A DNA stretch of 64,000 nucleotides from Parasulfuritortus sp037439465 (lineage in GTDB: Bacteria; Pseudomonadota; Gammaproteobacteria; Burkholderiales; Thiobacillaceae): NCBI GenBank assembly GCA_037439465.1, contig JBBIVX010000008.1, positions 33,496-97,495 on the forward strand, read 5' to 3'. The translations under genes and the position numbers were made by a program. The number at the start of each line of letters is the position of its first letter. Position 1 is the stretch's first letter. Shown here piece by piece: positions 16,323 to 26,116 of the stretch. The notes under the pieces are model-generated. The model was not told the DNA's origin. It saw nothing but the letters and a program-made list of their open reading frames with translations, and did no database searches.

Positions 16323-16757
16323 ATGCCTTCCATACTGCGCCGTTTTATCAGCCTTTGTTACGAGGGGGTGCTGCTCGCCGCCCTGCTGTTCGTGGCCGCT
16401 TACCTGGTGGTCGGTTTGCTGCCCGCGGCCCCGGCCGGCGCCTTGCGCGCCAGCTTCCAGGCCTATCTGGCGCTGGTCGGCGGCGGTTATTTCGTTTGGT
16501 TCTGGCGCCACGGCGGTCAGACCCTGGCCATGCAGACCTGGCGGATACGGCTGGTAGACGCGGGTGGCGGCCGGGTCGGCCTCGGCCAGGCATGGTTGCG
16601 TTATGGCCTTGCCTTGTTGGGGACGCTGGCCCTGGGTCTGGGTTTTCTTTGGGCGCTGGTGGACCGTGATCGCCAGTTCTTGCATGATCGCCTGGCCGGC
16701 ACCCGCCTGGTCAGCGTCCCTCCGCCCGCCACAGGGCGGCCACGGCCACCAGGCTGA
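16323..16757 (+). CDS. RDD-family membrane protein
   Basis: The 144-residue protein starts PSILRRFISLCYEG and has three membrane segments and the RDD-family features: Arg near the N-terminus, QTWRIRLVD, and a C-terminal DRDRQFLHDRLAGT. RDD proteins are small membrane proteins, some linked to ion exchange. The gene converges on lptG and overlaps its end by 47 bases. Confidence 0.75.
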   Translation: MPSILRRFISLCYEGVLLAALLFVAAYLVVGLLPAAPAGALRASFQAYLALVGGGYFVWFWRHGGQTLAMQTWRIRLVDAGGGRVGLGQAWLRYGLALLGTLALGLGFLWALVDRDRQFLHDRLAGTRLVSVPPPATGRPRPPG

Positions 16758-17781
16758 AAACGGTCAGCGGCAAGAGGGCGCTCAATACCGGCGGCCAGTC
16801 GTTGAGCAGGCCGATGTGACCGACCATGCGGTTGAGCAGGTGAAAGCCCAGGCCGATCATTATGCCCAGCAATATCCGGTTGCCGAGGCCTTTGCCGCGG
16901 GGCGGCTGATAGGCGAAGGGCAGGGCGATCAGCAACATTACCGGCGCGGCCAGGGGGAAGGCCAGCTTGTTCCAGAGGGCGATCTCGTAGCGGCTGGCCC
17001 TTTGCCGATTTTCCTTGAGATAGCCGACGTAGGCATACAGCGTGGTGAGGGCCATGCGATCGGGGTTCACCAGCAGCGAGGAAAGCAGGTCGGGGGTGAT
17101 GGCGGAATGCCAGGGCAGCCGGGGAATCCTCTCGACCTGGGTGCCGGCTGGACCGAGACGGGTATCGGTGACCTGATGCAATTCCCAGTGGGCATTGGCC
17201 CAATGGGCGCTCGCGGCGACACGGATGCGCCGCAACTGAAAGCGCTCGTCGAATTCGTACAGGCGCACGTCGGCCAGGGTGGCGTCTGGCCGCATCTCGC
17301 GGATATTGATGAAGGCCGCGCCATCCTTGGCCCACAGCCCGGACTGGAATTGTTGCGCGACGATGCCGCTGGTGCTGCGGATCTTGATCTGCCGGGCGAG
17401 ACGCTCGGCCGGTGGCGACAGGTATTCTCCCACCAGCAATGTCGTCAGGGCGAGCACACCACCCAGCGCCAGCATGTAGACGACCAGCCGCGCCATGGAC
17501 AGGCCCGAGGCGCGGATGATCGTGAACTCGGAGTTCATGGCCAGCCGGGCAAAGGCAAAGATGGCGCCGATCAGGGCGGCGATGGGCAAGAGTTCGTGGG
17601 CACGCCCGGGCAGGCCAAGCAGGACATACAGCAGCGCCAGGCCGGCGGTGTAGCCATCGCTGCGCACCTCATCCAGTTCGCCGATCAGGTCGAAAATGCC
17701 GAACAGCAGCAGCAGGGCGGTCAGGGCCAGGGCAAAGGAACCCAGCACCTGGCGGCCGAGATAGCGGAACAGCAGGCTCAA
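16711..17781 (-). CDS. lptG: LPS export permease LptG
   Basis: The 356-residue membrane protein has the LptF/LptG layout: two or three N-terminal membrane helices, a periplasmic beta-jellyroll (about 130-260) and three C-terminal helices. With LptF and LptB it moves LPS out of the inner membrane. The start is a TTG at 17781 that overlaps the lptF stop (TTGA), with GAGGG eight bases upstream; no ATG is near. Confidence 0.9.
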   Translation of the reverse strand: MSLLFRYLGRQVLGSFALALTALLLLFGIFDLIGELDEVRSDGYTAGLALLYVLLGLPGRAHELLPIAALIGAIFAFARLAMNSEFTIIRASGLSMARLVVYMLALGGVLALTTLLVGEYLSPPAERLARQIKIRSTSGIVAQQFQSGLWAKDGAAFINIREMRPDATLADVRLYEFDERFQLRRIRVAASAHWANAHWELHQVTDTRLGPAGTQVERIPRLPWHSAITPDLLSSLLVNPDRMALTTLYAYVGYLKENRQRASRYEIALWNKLAFPLAAPVMLLIALPFAYQPPRGKGLGNRILLGIMIGLGFHLLNRMVGHIGLLNDWPPVLSALLPLTVFSLVAVAALWRAEGR

Positions 17782-18860
17782 CGGCGTGCCCTCAGGGTAT
17801 GGCGGCCATAGCGCCACCAGAAGGCGGACATGAGCAGTGCCAGGGCCAGGCCATGCACCAGGACGAGGCTGACGGTGGCATTGATCTGCCCGCGCGCCAC
17901 CCAGGTCTGACTGAGGCCCATGATGTTGTTGTACAGGGTATAGAGCAGGGCGGCGAGCAGGATATTGAAAGAGCGTCCCGCGCGTGGGTTGTAGTGGCCG
18001 AGAGGAATGGCCAGTACCGCCAGGATCAGGGCGCTTATCGGATAACCGACCCGCCAGACCCATTCCGCCTGATTGGCGGGTAGCGGGTCGCGCAAGAGCT
18101 CGAAGGTGCCCAATTCCCGGGGTTGTGCGGAGCGTTGCTCCAGTTGCGTTGGATCGAGCCGAAAACCATAGCGGGTGAATTCCGTGACGCGGTAGTCGGC
18201 GGCGCCGGGGGTGCCTTCATAACGCCGTCCCTGATGTAATACCAGAAAGCGGTCGCCATTGGCCATGGTCTCCGCCTTGCCCTGGCTGGCCACCACAATT
18301 CCAATGCGGCCATGCTGTTCCGACTGGATGAAGACGTTGCGCACACTCAGGTCGAGCTTGTTCATGCTCTCGACGAAATAGACGCGCCTGCCCTGGCGGG
18401 TTTCGGCGAAGACCCCAGGCGTCAGTCTTGCGGCCTCTTCGTCGCGGCTCGACAGATAACTCTCATATTCCGCTTTTTGGCGGGAGAGCCAAGGGATGAC
18501 GGCCAGGCTCATGAGCGCGATGAGCAAGGCGATCGGCGTGGTGAAACGGAGTACCGGCGCGACCCAGGCGAAGGGGGCAAGGCCGGCTCCGGACCAGATC
18601 ACCATCTCGCTGTCCTGCCAATAGCGGCTGAAAGTGAGCAAGACGCCGATGAACAGGGCGAGGGAAAGCAGTATCGGCAACAGGCGCAGATAGCCGAACA
18701 CGATGAAGGGCATGACCGCCGAAACATCCACCAGGCCGAGAGCGGCATTGCCGAGGATGCGCACCGCCAGCGTGGTGAGCAGAATGGCCGAGAGCACCCC
18801 CAGGGCGATGGCGGCGGTCGCCGTCATCTCGCGCAGCAGGGCTCGCTGGTACAGACGCAT
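17778..18860 (-). CDS. lptF: LPS export permease LptF
   Basis: The 360-residue partner of LptG has the same membrane/periplasmic/membrane order and starts MRLYQRALLREM. It lies divergent from pepA with a 97-base gap, an arrangement widespread in proteobacteria. Confidence 0.92.
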   Translation of the reverse strand: MRLYQRALLREMTATAAIALGVLSAILLTTLAVRILGNAALGLVDVSAVMPFIVFGYLRLLPILLSLALFIGVLLTFSRYWQDSEMVIWSGAGLAPFAWVAPVLRFTTPIALLIALMSLAVIPWLSRQKAEYESYLSSRDEEAARLTPGVFAETRQGRRVYFVESMNKLDLSVRNVFIQSEQHGRIGIVVASQGKAETMANGDRFLVLHQGRRYEGTPGAADYRVTEFTRYGFRLDPTQLEQRSAQPRELGTFELLRDPLPANQAEWVWRVGYPISALILAVLAIPLGHYNPRAGRSFNILLAALLYTLYNNIMGLSQTWVARGQINATVSLVLVHGLALALLMSAFWWRYGRHTLRARR

Positions 18861-18863
18861 GTT

Positions 18864-18893
18864 TTGACTTTATCGGTAAGGCGCTGGTATATG
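18864..18893 (+). promoter_or_regulatory. Candidate pepA promoter
   Basis: TTGACT (18864-18869) and TATATG (18888-18893) are separated by 18 bases in the gap between lptF and pepA. Confidence 0.5.
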
Positions 18894-18957
18894 GGGGTAC
18901 TGCAAAACCCCGCCTGGGCGGGCCCATTGCACTGATCTATCAATTTAGGAGTTTGCC

Positions 18958-20445
18958 GTGGAATTTAGCATAAAAAGCAGCCGTCCCGAGAAACTGAAGA
19001 CCGCCTGCCTCGTCGTGGGTGTTTACCAGCCGCACAGGCTGACGCCGGCGGCCAAGGCGCTCGACCAGGCTGTGGGGGGCGCCCTGACCGCCGTGCTCAA
19101 GCGGGGCGACCTGGACGGCAAGGCGGGTTCCAGCCTGATGCTGCATAACCTGACCGGCATCGCCGGCGAGCGGGTACTGCTGGTCGGGCTGGGCAAGGAA
19201 AAGGAAATGAACGACAAGTTCTATCGCGACGCCCTCCTGGCCGCCGTCAAGGCGGTGAGCGGCAGCGGCGCCGGCGATGCCGCCCTTTGTCTCGCCGAAG
19301 TACCGGTCGGCCGCCGCGGCGTCGACTGGAAGATCGAGCAGGCGGTCATCATGGCTGGCGAGGCGCTTTACCGCAGCGACCGGCTGAAAAGCAGGAAGGA
19401 CGACGATAAACAGGTGCTGCGCAAGCTGACGTTGATGGTCGATCCCGGCCAGGTAGGGGCGGCCGGGGGCGCCGCCGCCCGTGGTCAGGCCATCGTCGGT
19501 GCCATGAACCTGGCCCGCGACCTGGGTAATCTGCCCGGCAATGTCTGCACGCCGACTTACCTCGCCGACCAGGCCAGGGCCGTGGCCAAGGCCCAGGGCC
19601 TGAAGCTGCAGGTGCTGGAACAGAAGGACATGACAAAACTAGGTATGGGCGCGCTCCTGTCGGTTGCCAAGGGTTCCGAGCAGCCGCCCAAGTTCGTCGT
19701 GATGCAATACCAAGGCGGCAGCAAGCACGAGCAGCCGGTGGTACTGGTCGGCAAGGGCATCACCTTCGACTCCGGCGGCATCTCGCTCAAACCGGGTGCC
19801 GAGATGGACGAGATGAAATACGATATGTGCGGCGCCGCCTCGGTCATCGGTACCATGCAGGCCGTGGCGGAGTTGAAGCTGCCGCTCAATGTGGTCGGCC
19901 TCATTCCCACCTGCGAGAACCTGCCCAGCGGCCGTGCCAGCAAGCCGGGCGACATTGTCACCTCCATGTCCGGCCAGACCGTCGAAGTGCTCAATACCGA
20001 CGCCGAAGGCCGCCTGATCCTGTGCGATGCGCTGACTTATGCCGAGCGTTTCGAACCCGCCGCCGTGATCGACATCGCCACCCTGACCGGCGCCTGTGTG
20101 ATCGCCCTTGGCCATGTTGTCTCCGGCCTCTTGGCCAACGACGACGACCTGGCGCGCGAGGTCCACCGGGCGGGCGAGGAGGCCGGCGACCGTTGCTGGC
20201 AGTTGCCGCTGCTGGACGACTACCAGGAACAGCTCAAGAGCAACTTTGCCGACATGGCCAACATCGGCGGCCGCCCGGCCGGCACCATCACTGCTGCCGC
20301 CTTTCTGTCGCGCTTCGCCGGTAAGTACAAGTGGGCGCACCTGGACATCGCCGGCACGGCCTGGCGGTCGGGCAAGGAAAAGGGTGGTACCGGCCGGCCT
20401 GTGCCCTTGCTGGTGCATTTCCTGGCTGGCCGGGCGAAGAAGTAA
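18958..20445 (+). CDS. pepA: Leucyl aminopeptidase
   Basis: The 495-residue M17 metallopeptidase has the metal-binding and catalytic segments VGKGITFDSGGISLKPG and NTDAEGRL in the C-terminal domain. It removes N-terminal residues from peptides, and family members can also bind DNA. The start is GTG at 18958 with TTTAGGAG upstream. holC, often next to pepA, is elsewhere here (8159). Confidence 0.93.
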   Translation: MEFSIKSSRPEKLKTACLVVGVYQPHRLTPAAKALDQAVGGALTAVLKRGDLDGKAGSSLMLHNLTGIAGERVLLVGLGKEKEMNDKFYRDALLAAVKAVSGSGAGDAALCLAEVPVGRRGVDWKIEQAVIMAGEALYRSDRLKSRKDDDKQVLRKLTLMVDPGQVGAAGGAAARGQAIVGAMNLARDLGNLPGNVCTPTYLADQARAVAKAQGLKLQVLEQKDMTKLGMGALLSVAKGSEQPPKFVVMQYQGGSKHEQPVVLVGKGITFDSGGISLKPGAEMDEMKYDMCGAASVIGTMQAVAELKLPLNVVGLIPTCENLPSGRASKPGDIVTSMSGQTVEVLNTDAEGRLILCDALTYAERFEPAAVIDIATLTGACVIALGHVVSGLLANDDDLAREVHRAGEEAGDRCWQLPLLDDYQEQLKSNFADMANIGGRPAGTITAAAFLSRFAGKYKWAHLDIAGTAWRSGKEKGGTGRPVPLLVHFLAGRAKK

Positions 20446-20475
20446 AGCGGTTTGCGGTTGCCCGGAAGGTGGCGC

Positions 20476-22047
20476 CTACTCCGCAGTGAGCACCGTGGGC
20501 TGTGCCTCTGGCAGCAGCCGGGGATAGTCCCTGGAGGCATGCAGGCCGCGGCTCTCGTGCCTTTGCTGGGCGCATCGGACCATGAGATCGGCGGTCTCGA
20601 CCAGGTTGCGCAGTTCGATCAGGTCGTTGCTGACCCGGAAGTTGCTGTAGTACTCATCGATCTCTTCCCGCAGCAGGCGGATGCGATGGGCGGCGCGCTC
20701 CAGGCGTTTGTTGGTGCGGACGATGCCGACGTAATCCCACATGAAGCTGCGCAACTCGTGCCAGTTGTGGGTGATGACGATCTCCTCGTCGGCATCGGTG
20801 ACCCGGCTTTCGTCCCAGTGCGGCAGGGCCAGCGTGGCCGCTGGTTGGCGACGGCCAATGTCAGCGGCGGCGGCTCGGCCGTAGACCAGACATTCCAGCA
20901 GTGAATTGCTGGCCAGGCGGTTGGCGCCATGCAGGCCGGTACAGGTGGTTTCGCCGATGGCATAGAGGTTGTCCAGATCGGTGCGGCTGTCTTCGTCGAC
21001 CATCACGCCGCCGCAGGTGTAATGCGCGGCCGGGGCCACCGGCAGCCACTCGCGGGTGATGTCCATGCCCAGTTCCTTGCAACGGGCGTAGATGTTGGGA
21101 AAATGGGCGACGATGAACTTGGCAGGCTGATGGGTGATGTCGAGATAGACGCAGTCGAGGCCGCGTTTCTTCATCTCGAAGTCGATGGCGCGGGCGACGA
21201 TGTCGCGCGGCGCCAGTTCGGCGCGTTTATCGTGCTCCGGCATGAAGCGGGTGCCGTCGGGCAGGCGCAGTACGGCCCCTTCGCCGCGCATGGCTTCGGT
21301 GATCAGGAAGGATTTGGCCTTGGGGTGATACAGGCAGGTGGGGTGGAACTGCACGAACTCCAGGTTGGCGATGCGGCAGCCGGCCCGCCAGGCCATGGCG
21401 ATGCCGTCACCGGTGGCGGTGTCGGGGTTGGAGGTATACAGGAACACCTTGCCGGCGCCGCCGGTCGCCAACGCGGTGTGGCCGGCGGCGAAGGTCTCGA
21501 CCCGGCCAGCCTCGCTGTCGAGCACATAGGCGCCATAGACGCGCCGTTCGGCGAGCCCCAGTTTTTTCCCGGTGATGAGATCAATGGCGATGTGCTGTTC
21601 CCTGAGTTCTATGTTCGGTGCCGCACGCACCTTGGCCATCAGGGTATCCTGGACGCTGGCGCCGGTGGCGTCGGCGACGTGGAAGATGCGGCGCTGGCTG
21701 TGGCCGCCCTCGCGGGTGAGGTGGTAGCCATTGGCGTCCCGGTCGAACGGCACGCCCTGGCCGATCAGCCATTCGATCGCGGCGGGGCCGTTTTCCACGA
21801 CATGGCGGACGACAGCTTCGTCGCACAGTCCGGCCCCCGCCACCAGGGTGTCGCGTATGTGCGCGGCGAAGTCATCCTTGTTTGTGAAGACGGCGGCGAT
21901 GCCGCCCTGGGCCTTGGCGCTGGAGCTGTCCAGGAAGGCTTTCTTGGTGAGCATGGCTATCTTTACATGGTCCGGCAGGGACAGGGCGAGGGTGCAGGCG
22001 GCAAGGCCGGAACCGATGATAAGGACGTCGCAATGGTGGATGGCCAT
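20476..22047 (-). CDS. nadB: L-aspartate oxidase
   Basis: The 523-residue flavoprotein begins with a dinucleotide fold (LIIGSGLAACTLAL) and has the NadB features SSSAKAQGGIAA and the substrate segment EGGHSQRRIFHVADATG. It oxidises aspartate to iminoaspartate in NAD synthesis. GGAG lies seven bases before the ATG. It is divergent from rpoE, a usual neighbour. Confidence 0.93.
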   Translation of the reverse strand: MAIHHCDVLIIGSGLAACTLALSLPDHVKIAMLTKKAFLDSSSAKAQGGIAAVFTNKDDFAAHIRDTLVAGAGLCDEAVVRHVVENGPAAIEWLIGQGVPFDRDANGYHLTREGGHSQRRIFHVADATGASVQDTLMAKVRAAPNIELREQHIAIDLITGKKLGLAERRVYGAYVLDSEAGRVETFAAGHTALATGGAGKVFLYTSNPDTATGDGIAMAWRAGCRIANLEFVQFHPTCLYHPKAKSFLITEAMRGEGAVLRLPDGTRFMPEHDKRAELAPRDIVARAIDFEMKKRGLDCVYLDITHQPAKFIVAHFPNIYARCKELGMDITREWLPVAPAAHYTCGGVMVDEDSRTDLDNLYAIGETTCTGLHGANRLASNSLLECLVYGRAAAADIGRRQPAATLALPHWDESRVTDADEEIVITHNWHELRSFMWDYVGIVRTNKRLERAAHRIRLLREEIDEYYSNFRVSNDLIELRNLVETADLMVRCAQQRHESRGLHASRDYPRLLPEAQPTVLTAE

Positions 22048-22059
22048 GAGGCTCCAAGG

Positions 22060-22087
22060 GGAACTTAAGGGTAAAACTCCGGGTCAG
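22060..22087 (+). promoter_or_regulatory. Candidate sigma-E-type autoregulated promoter of rpoE
   Basis: GGAACTT (22060-22066) is a perfect sigma-E -35; after 16 bases comes GTCAG (22083-22087), near the usual GTCTGA/TCAAA -10. It lies in the nadB-rpoE gap and suggests that the sigma factor drives its own operon. A second -10 (TATACT at 22116-22121) may mark a housekeeping start. Confidence 0.5.
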
Positions 22088-22238
22088 TTGAGGCGAACTG
22101 CTGCTCTGCGACGGTTATACTAGTCCGCCCCGGAAATGGAAAGTCCGGGTTGAATATTGACCCGGCATGGACCGGAAGATGGATTGGCGGCGAGGCGGCG
22201 ATCGCCTTTGTGCGAAGGCCTGGCCTCAGGGATTCGAG

Positions 22239-22838
22239 ATGAGCGAGCGGGAGATTGACCGCCAGTTGGTGGAGCGGGCGCGCCGGGGTGACAAGCGTGC
22301 CTTCGAACTGCTGGTGGAGAAGTATCGACGCCGGCTGTTGCGATTGCTGTCGCGCATGGTGCGTAATGCCGAGGAGGTCGAGGACATTGCCCAGGAGACC
22401 TTCATCAAGGCTTACCGGGCGCTGCCCAATTTCCGTGGCGATGCGGCCTTTTATACGTGGCTTTATCGCATCGGCGTGAACACGGCCAAGAACTTCCTCG
22501 CCAATCGTGGCCGGAACATGCCCACGGTCAGCGACCAGGCCATGAGCGACGAGGACGAGCCGGACGAGCGGCTGGTGGCCCAGGACGTCAATACGCCGGA
22601 GTCGATGCTGCTCTCCAAGCAGGTGGCGCTGGCGGTGAACGAGGCCGTCGAGGCCCTGCCGGAGGAGTTGCGCACCGCCATCACCCTGCGCGAGATGGAG
22701 GGACTGAGTTATGAAGAGATCGCAACGCTAATGGGTTGTCCCATCGGTACGGTGCGGTCGCGTATTTTCCGGGCGCGCGAGGCCATCGCCGCCAAATTGC
22801 GGCCGATCCTCGGCACATCCGAAGACAAGAGGTGGTAG
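22239..22838 (+). CDS. rpoE: ECF sigma factor RpoE
   Basis: The 199-residue protein starts MSEREIDRQLVERARRGD and has region 2 (VEDIAQETFIKAYRALPNF) and region 4 (EELRTAITLREMEGLSYEEIA...GTVRSRIFRARE). It controls envelope-stress genes. It is followed two bases later by rseA and then rseB, which set its activity. Confidence 0.95.
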   Translation: MSEREIDRQLVERARRGDKRAFELLVEKYRRRLLRLLSRMVRNAEEVEDIAQETFIKAYRALPNFRGDAAFYTWLYRIGVNTAKNFLANRGRNMPTVSDQAMSDEDEPDERLVAQDVNTPESMLLSKQVALAVNEAVEALPEELRTAITLREMEGLSYEEIATLMGCPIGTVRSRIFRAREAIAAKLRPILGTSEDKRW

Positions 22839-22840
22839 AC

Positions 22841-23365
22841 ATGAACAAGCTCAATTTGGTTACCGCTCCCGACACCCGGTCGGAAGAATGGGTCTCGGCC
22901 ATGCTCGACGGCGAATTGGAGACTGATGATTGCCTCCAGGCCATCTCCCGCCTGGGCAAGGATGCCTCGGCCAGCCGGCGCTGGGCGGAATACTGCCTGA
23001 TCGGCGATGTCTTGCGTGCTTGTCCGCAGGACTCCGCCGGGCTCGGTGCGCGCCTTCAGGCGGCGCTGGCCGAGGAGCCGACGATAGTGGCACCGCTGCC
23101 GTCACCTACAATCGAGCGGCGGCCGCTTTATTGGGTGGCCGCGGCGGCGGCCGTGGCCGCCATCACCTGGGGCGTGCTCCACAGCACACCCGAGACTGGC
23201 CCGGCGATCCCCGTGGCGGTCTTGGCAACTCCGGCAGAGCCATCCCCGGTGGCGGCCAACGACGTCATGCCGCTTTTGGCCGCGCACCAGGATTACACCT
23301 ATGCCGTGGTTTCCGATCCGGATATGAAATTTACCGCCATCGCCGCGTCGGAGGGGAGGCGATGA
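22841..23365 (+). CDS. rseA: Anti-sigma factor RseA
   Basis: The 174-residue protein has the N-terminal sigma-binding helical part (EEWVSAMLDGELETDDCLQA...RRWAEYCLIGDVLR), one membrane segment (about 94-107, Ala-rich) and a short periplasmic tail. It holds RpoE at the membrane until cut. AGAGG lies upstream of the ATG. Confidence 0.9.
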   Translation: MNKLNLVTAPDTRSEEWVSAMLDGELETDDCLQAISRLGKDASASRRWAEYCLIGDVLRACPQDSAGLGARLQAALAEEPTIVAPLPSPTIERRPLYWVAAAAAVAAITWGVLHSTPETGPAIPVAVLATPAEPSPVAANDVMPLLAAHQDYTYAVVSDPDMKFTAIAASEGRR

Positions 23366-24300
23366 GGGGATGGTGGGCGCTCTGCTGTAGCCTTCTGGCC
23401 GTACCGGCGTTGGCCGCTGATCCCCTGCCGGCGGCTGAGGCGGCGGCCTGGCTGCAGCGCATGGCTGATGCCTCGCGGCGGTTGCCCTATGAAGGCATCT
23501 TCGTGATGCAGCAAGGCGACCGGTTGCAAACCTTACAGGTGGAGAATCATCCCGCCGGGCTCGGCAAGGAGAGCCGGCTGGTGGTGCTCGACGGTCAGCC
23601 CAGAGAGGTGTTCTGCACCGGCACCGGTTCGGTCAGCATGGACCTGGCGGTGAAGGGGACGCGCTTCGAGAGGCGCTTGGGCAGCCGCCATTTCCCCGAC
23701 CTACTGCCCGAGCACGCGGCTGATCTGGCCACCTGGTACAGCGTGCGGTTGGGCGATAGCGCCCGCGTCGGCGGCCAGGCGTGCCGCCAGGTGGAGTTGA
23801 TGCCCAAGGATATGTTCCGCTGGGGCTACATACTATGCGCCGATGCCACCACCGGTCTGCCGCTCAAGGCCACCGTGGTGGACGAGAACCGGCGGCCGCT
23901 GTTGCGCTATGCCTTCGTCAAGGTTCGCCAGGGCGGTTCCGGCCGGCTATCCAAACAGTTTCCCGCGATAAGGGGCAATCCCGGCGTGGCCAGGCAGGTG
24001 GAGGACAGCGCCGTCGAAGTGAGCCAGTTGCCGCCCGGTTTCGTCCAGGTGGCGGCCATCAAGCGCCGCTTGAATCATCGTGCCAGCGAGGTCGAACACT
24101 GGGTGTTCAGCGATGGTCTCACCTACATCTCGTTGTTCGTCGAGCCGGCACCGCGCAAGGCCGTCAACATGAAGGGCCAAAGTTCGCGCGGTATGGTCAA
24201 CCTGCTCACCCGGCAGGTGGGACGGCAACAGGTGACGGTATTGGGTGACGCCCCCTGGCCAGCGGTGGAATTCATCGCCAGGGGGGTGAGCGAAAAATGA
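23362..24300 (+). CDS. rseB: Periplasmic sigma-E regulator RseB/MucB
   Basis: The 312-residue protein has a signal peptide (ending ALA, about residue 19) and the MucB/RseB domain (AAEAAAWLQRMADASRRLPYEGIFVMQ). RseB guards RseA from cleavage and senses lipids or mislocalised LPS. The ATG overlaps the rseA stop. Confidence 0.92.
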   Translation: MRGWWALCCSLLAVPALAADPLPAAEAAAWLQRMADASRRLPYEGIFVMQQGDRLQTLQVENHPAGLGKESRLVVLDGQPREVFCTGTGSVSMDLAVKGTRFERRLGSRHFPDLLPEHAADLATWYSVRLGDSARVGGQACRQVELMPKDMFRWGYILCADATTGLPLKATVVDENRRPLLRYAFVKVRQGGSGRLSKQFPAIRGNPGVARQVEDSAVEVSQLPPGFVQVAAIKRRLNHRASEVEHWVFSDGLTYISLFVEPAPRKAVNMKGQSSRGMVNLLTRQVGRQQVTVLGDAPWPAVEFIARGVSEK

Positions 24301-24719
24301 TCGAAACCCCAGCCCGCGTACTGCGGCTGGAGGGCGATACCGCCTGGGTGCGGATCGAGGCGCCAGCCTCCTGCGGCGCCTGTGGCGGCAAGGGGTGCGG
24401 CAATTCCCTTTATGCCCGCTTGCTGCATGCGCGGGAACCTGAATACCCGGTGGCCAATCCAATTCGGGCTGAAGTCGGCGAAAGCGTGACGATAGGCATC
24501 GAGGACGGCGCTGTGCTGCGGGCAGTGGCCGCCGGTTACGGTCTTCCCCTGGCGCTGTTGTTGACGGGCGCCATGGTCGGCGCCCACTGGGGCGAGCCCT
24601 ATGCTGTTGCTGGCGTGGTGGCGGGCCTGTTCCTCTCCGCCTTGTGGCTGCGCCGCCACCGCGGCACCGCCGTGCCGGTCATACTGCGCCGCGGCGCCGC
24701 GGCCTGCTCGGCACATTGA
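24297..24719 (+). CDS. rseC: SoxR-reducing system protein RseC
   Basis: The 140-residue protein has the N-terminal Cys cluster CGACGGKGCG and two membrane segments, as in RseC/MucC. It overlaps rseB by four bases. Confidence 0.88.
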   Translation: MIETPARVLRLEGDTAWVRIEAPASCGACGGKGCGNSLYARLLHAREPEYPVANPIRAEVGESVTIGIEDGAVLRAVAAGYGLPLALLLTGAMVGAHWGEPYAVAGVVAGLFLSALWLRRHRGTAVPVILRRGAAACSAH

Positions 24720-24754
24720 ACCTGTTTAGTCGCTACCATGATCGCGAGGTAAAT

Positions 24755-26116
24755 ATGAAAAGATGGATTGCCTGGATGACATTAGCCTTTGGCCTGACGA
24801 CCGGAGCGGGTGCTGCCGGCCTGCCCGATTTCACCGATCTGGCGGAGCGGCAGAGCGCCGCCGTGGTGAACATCACCACGGCCCAGGACAGCAAACCGCT
24901 CAAGGGTGTCCGCCCGCAAAGGCCGGAAGAGATGTTCGATTTCTTCAAGCGCTTCGGTCTGCCCGAAATGCCAGACAATGGCCGCCATCCACCCCGCTTC
25001 GGCCAGGGCTCCGGCTTCTTCATCAGCGCCGATGGTTACATCCTCACCAACGCCCACGTGGTGGACGATGCCGACGAGGTGGTGGTCAAACTCAACGACA
25101 AGCGTGAATTCCGTGCCAAGGTCGTGGGCAGCGATGCGCGCACCGACGTGGCCCTGATCAAGATCGATGCCGACAATTTGCCGCGCGTGACCATCGGCGA
25201 TCCGGCCAAGCTGCGCGTGGGCGAGTGGGTATTGGCCATCGGCGCGCCGTTCGGTTTCGAAAATTCGGTCACCGCCGGCATCGTCTCTGCCAAGGGCCGC
25301 GCCTTGCCGCAGGAGAACTACGTCCCCTTCATCCAGACCGATGCGGCGGTGAACCCCGGCAATTCCGGCGGCCCGCTGTTCAACCTGAGGGGCGAGGTGG
25401 TGGGCATGAATTCACAGATCATCTCCCGCTCTGGCGGTTACATGGGGCTGGCTTTTGCCATTCCCATAGATGTGGCCATGGACGTGGCCGAACAACTCAA
25501 GGGCAAGGGCCGGGTGAGCCGCGGCCGCCTGGGCGTACTGGTGCAGGAAGTGACCGCCGACCTGGCCGACTCCTTCGGGCTGGGCAAGCCGCGCGGCGCC
25601 CTGGTGGCCGAGGTGGAGCCGGGCACCCCCGCCGACAAGGCCGGCCTGAAGCCCGCGGACATCATACTCAAATATGAAGGCAGGCCCATCGAGACCTCGC
25701 TCGATCTGCCGCGCATGGTCGGCGCCAGCCGGCCGGGCAGCCGGGTCAAGCTGACGGTCTGGCGCAAGGGGGCCGCCCATGAGATGAGCGCGGTATTGGC
25801 CGAGATGCCCAACGAAAAGGGCGTCGATGCCAAGTCTCCGGGCAAGGCCAATCCGGCCGGCCTGGTAGTCAGCGCGCTGAGTGCCGAGCAAAAGCGTGAA
25901 CTGAAAATTGCTTCCGGTGTGCTGGTGGATGACGCCGTCGGCGCCGCCGCGCGCGCCGGCGTCCGCCCTGGCGACGTCATCGTGGCGGCGGGCAACCAGG
26001 ACGTGAACAGCGCCGAGGAACTCGCCCGTCTGCTCAACGGCAAGGACCGCAAGAGCATCGCTCTGCTCATCAAGCGGGGTGAGGGTTCCCTCTATATCCC
26101 GCTCAGGCTGGATTGA
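24755..26116 (+). CDS. degQ: Periplasmic serine protease of the DegQ/MucD type
   Basis: The 453-residue protein has a signal peptide (ending AGA), a trypsin-like domain with His in ILTNAHVV, Asp in RTDVALIKI and Ser in GNSGGPLF, and two PDZ domains (about 260-350 and 370-450). It degrades misfolded envelope proteins. The start at 24755 has GAGGT upstream. The last gene with an obvious link to the sigma-E cluster. Confidence 0.93.
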   Translation: MKRWIAWMTLAFGLTTGAGAAGLPDFTDLAERQSAAVVNITTAQDSKPLKGVRPQRPEEMFDFFKRFGLPEMPDNGRHPPRFGQGSGFFISADGYILTNAHVVDDADEVVVKLNDKREFRAKVVGSDARTDVALIKIDADNLPRVTIGDPAKLRVGEWVLAIGAPFGFENSVTAGIVSAKGRALPQENYVPFIQTDAAVNPGNSGGPLFNLRGEVVGMNSQIISRSGGYMGLAFAIPIDVAMDVAEQLKGKGRVSRGRLGVLVQEVTADLADSFGLGKPRGALVAEVEPGTPADKAGLKPADIILKYEGRPIETSLDLPRMVGASRPGSRVKLTVWRKGAAHEMSAVLAEMPNEKGVDAKSPGKANPAGLVVSALSAEQKRELKIASGVLVDDAVGAAARAGVRPGDVIVAAGNQDVNSAEELARLLNGKDRKSIALLIKRGEGSLYIPLRLD

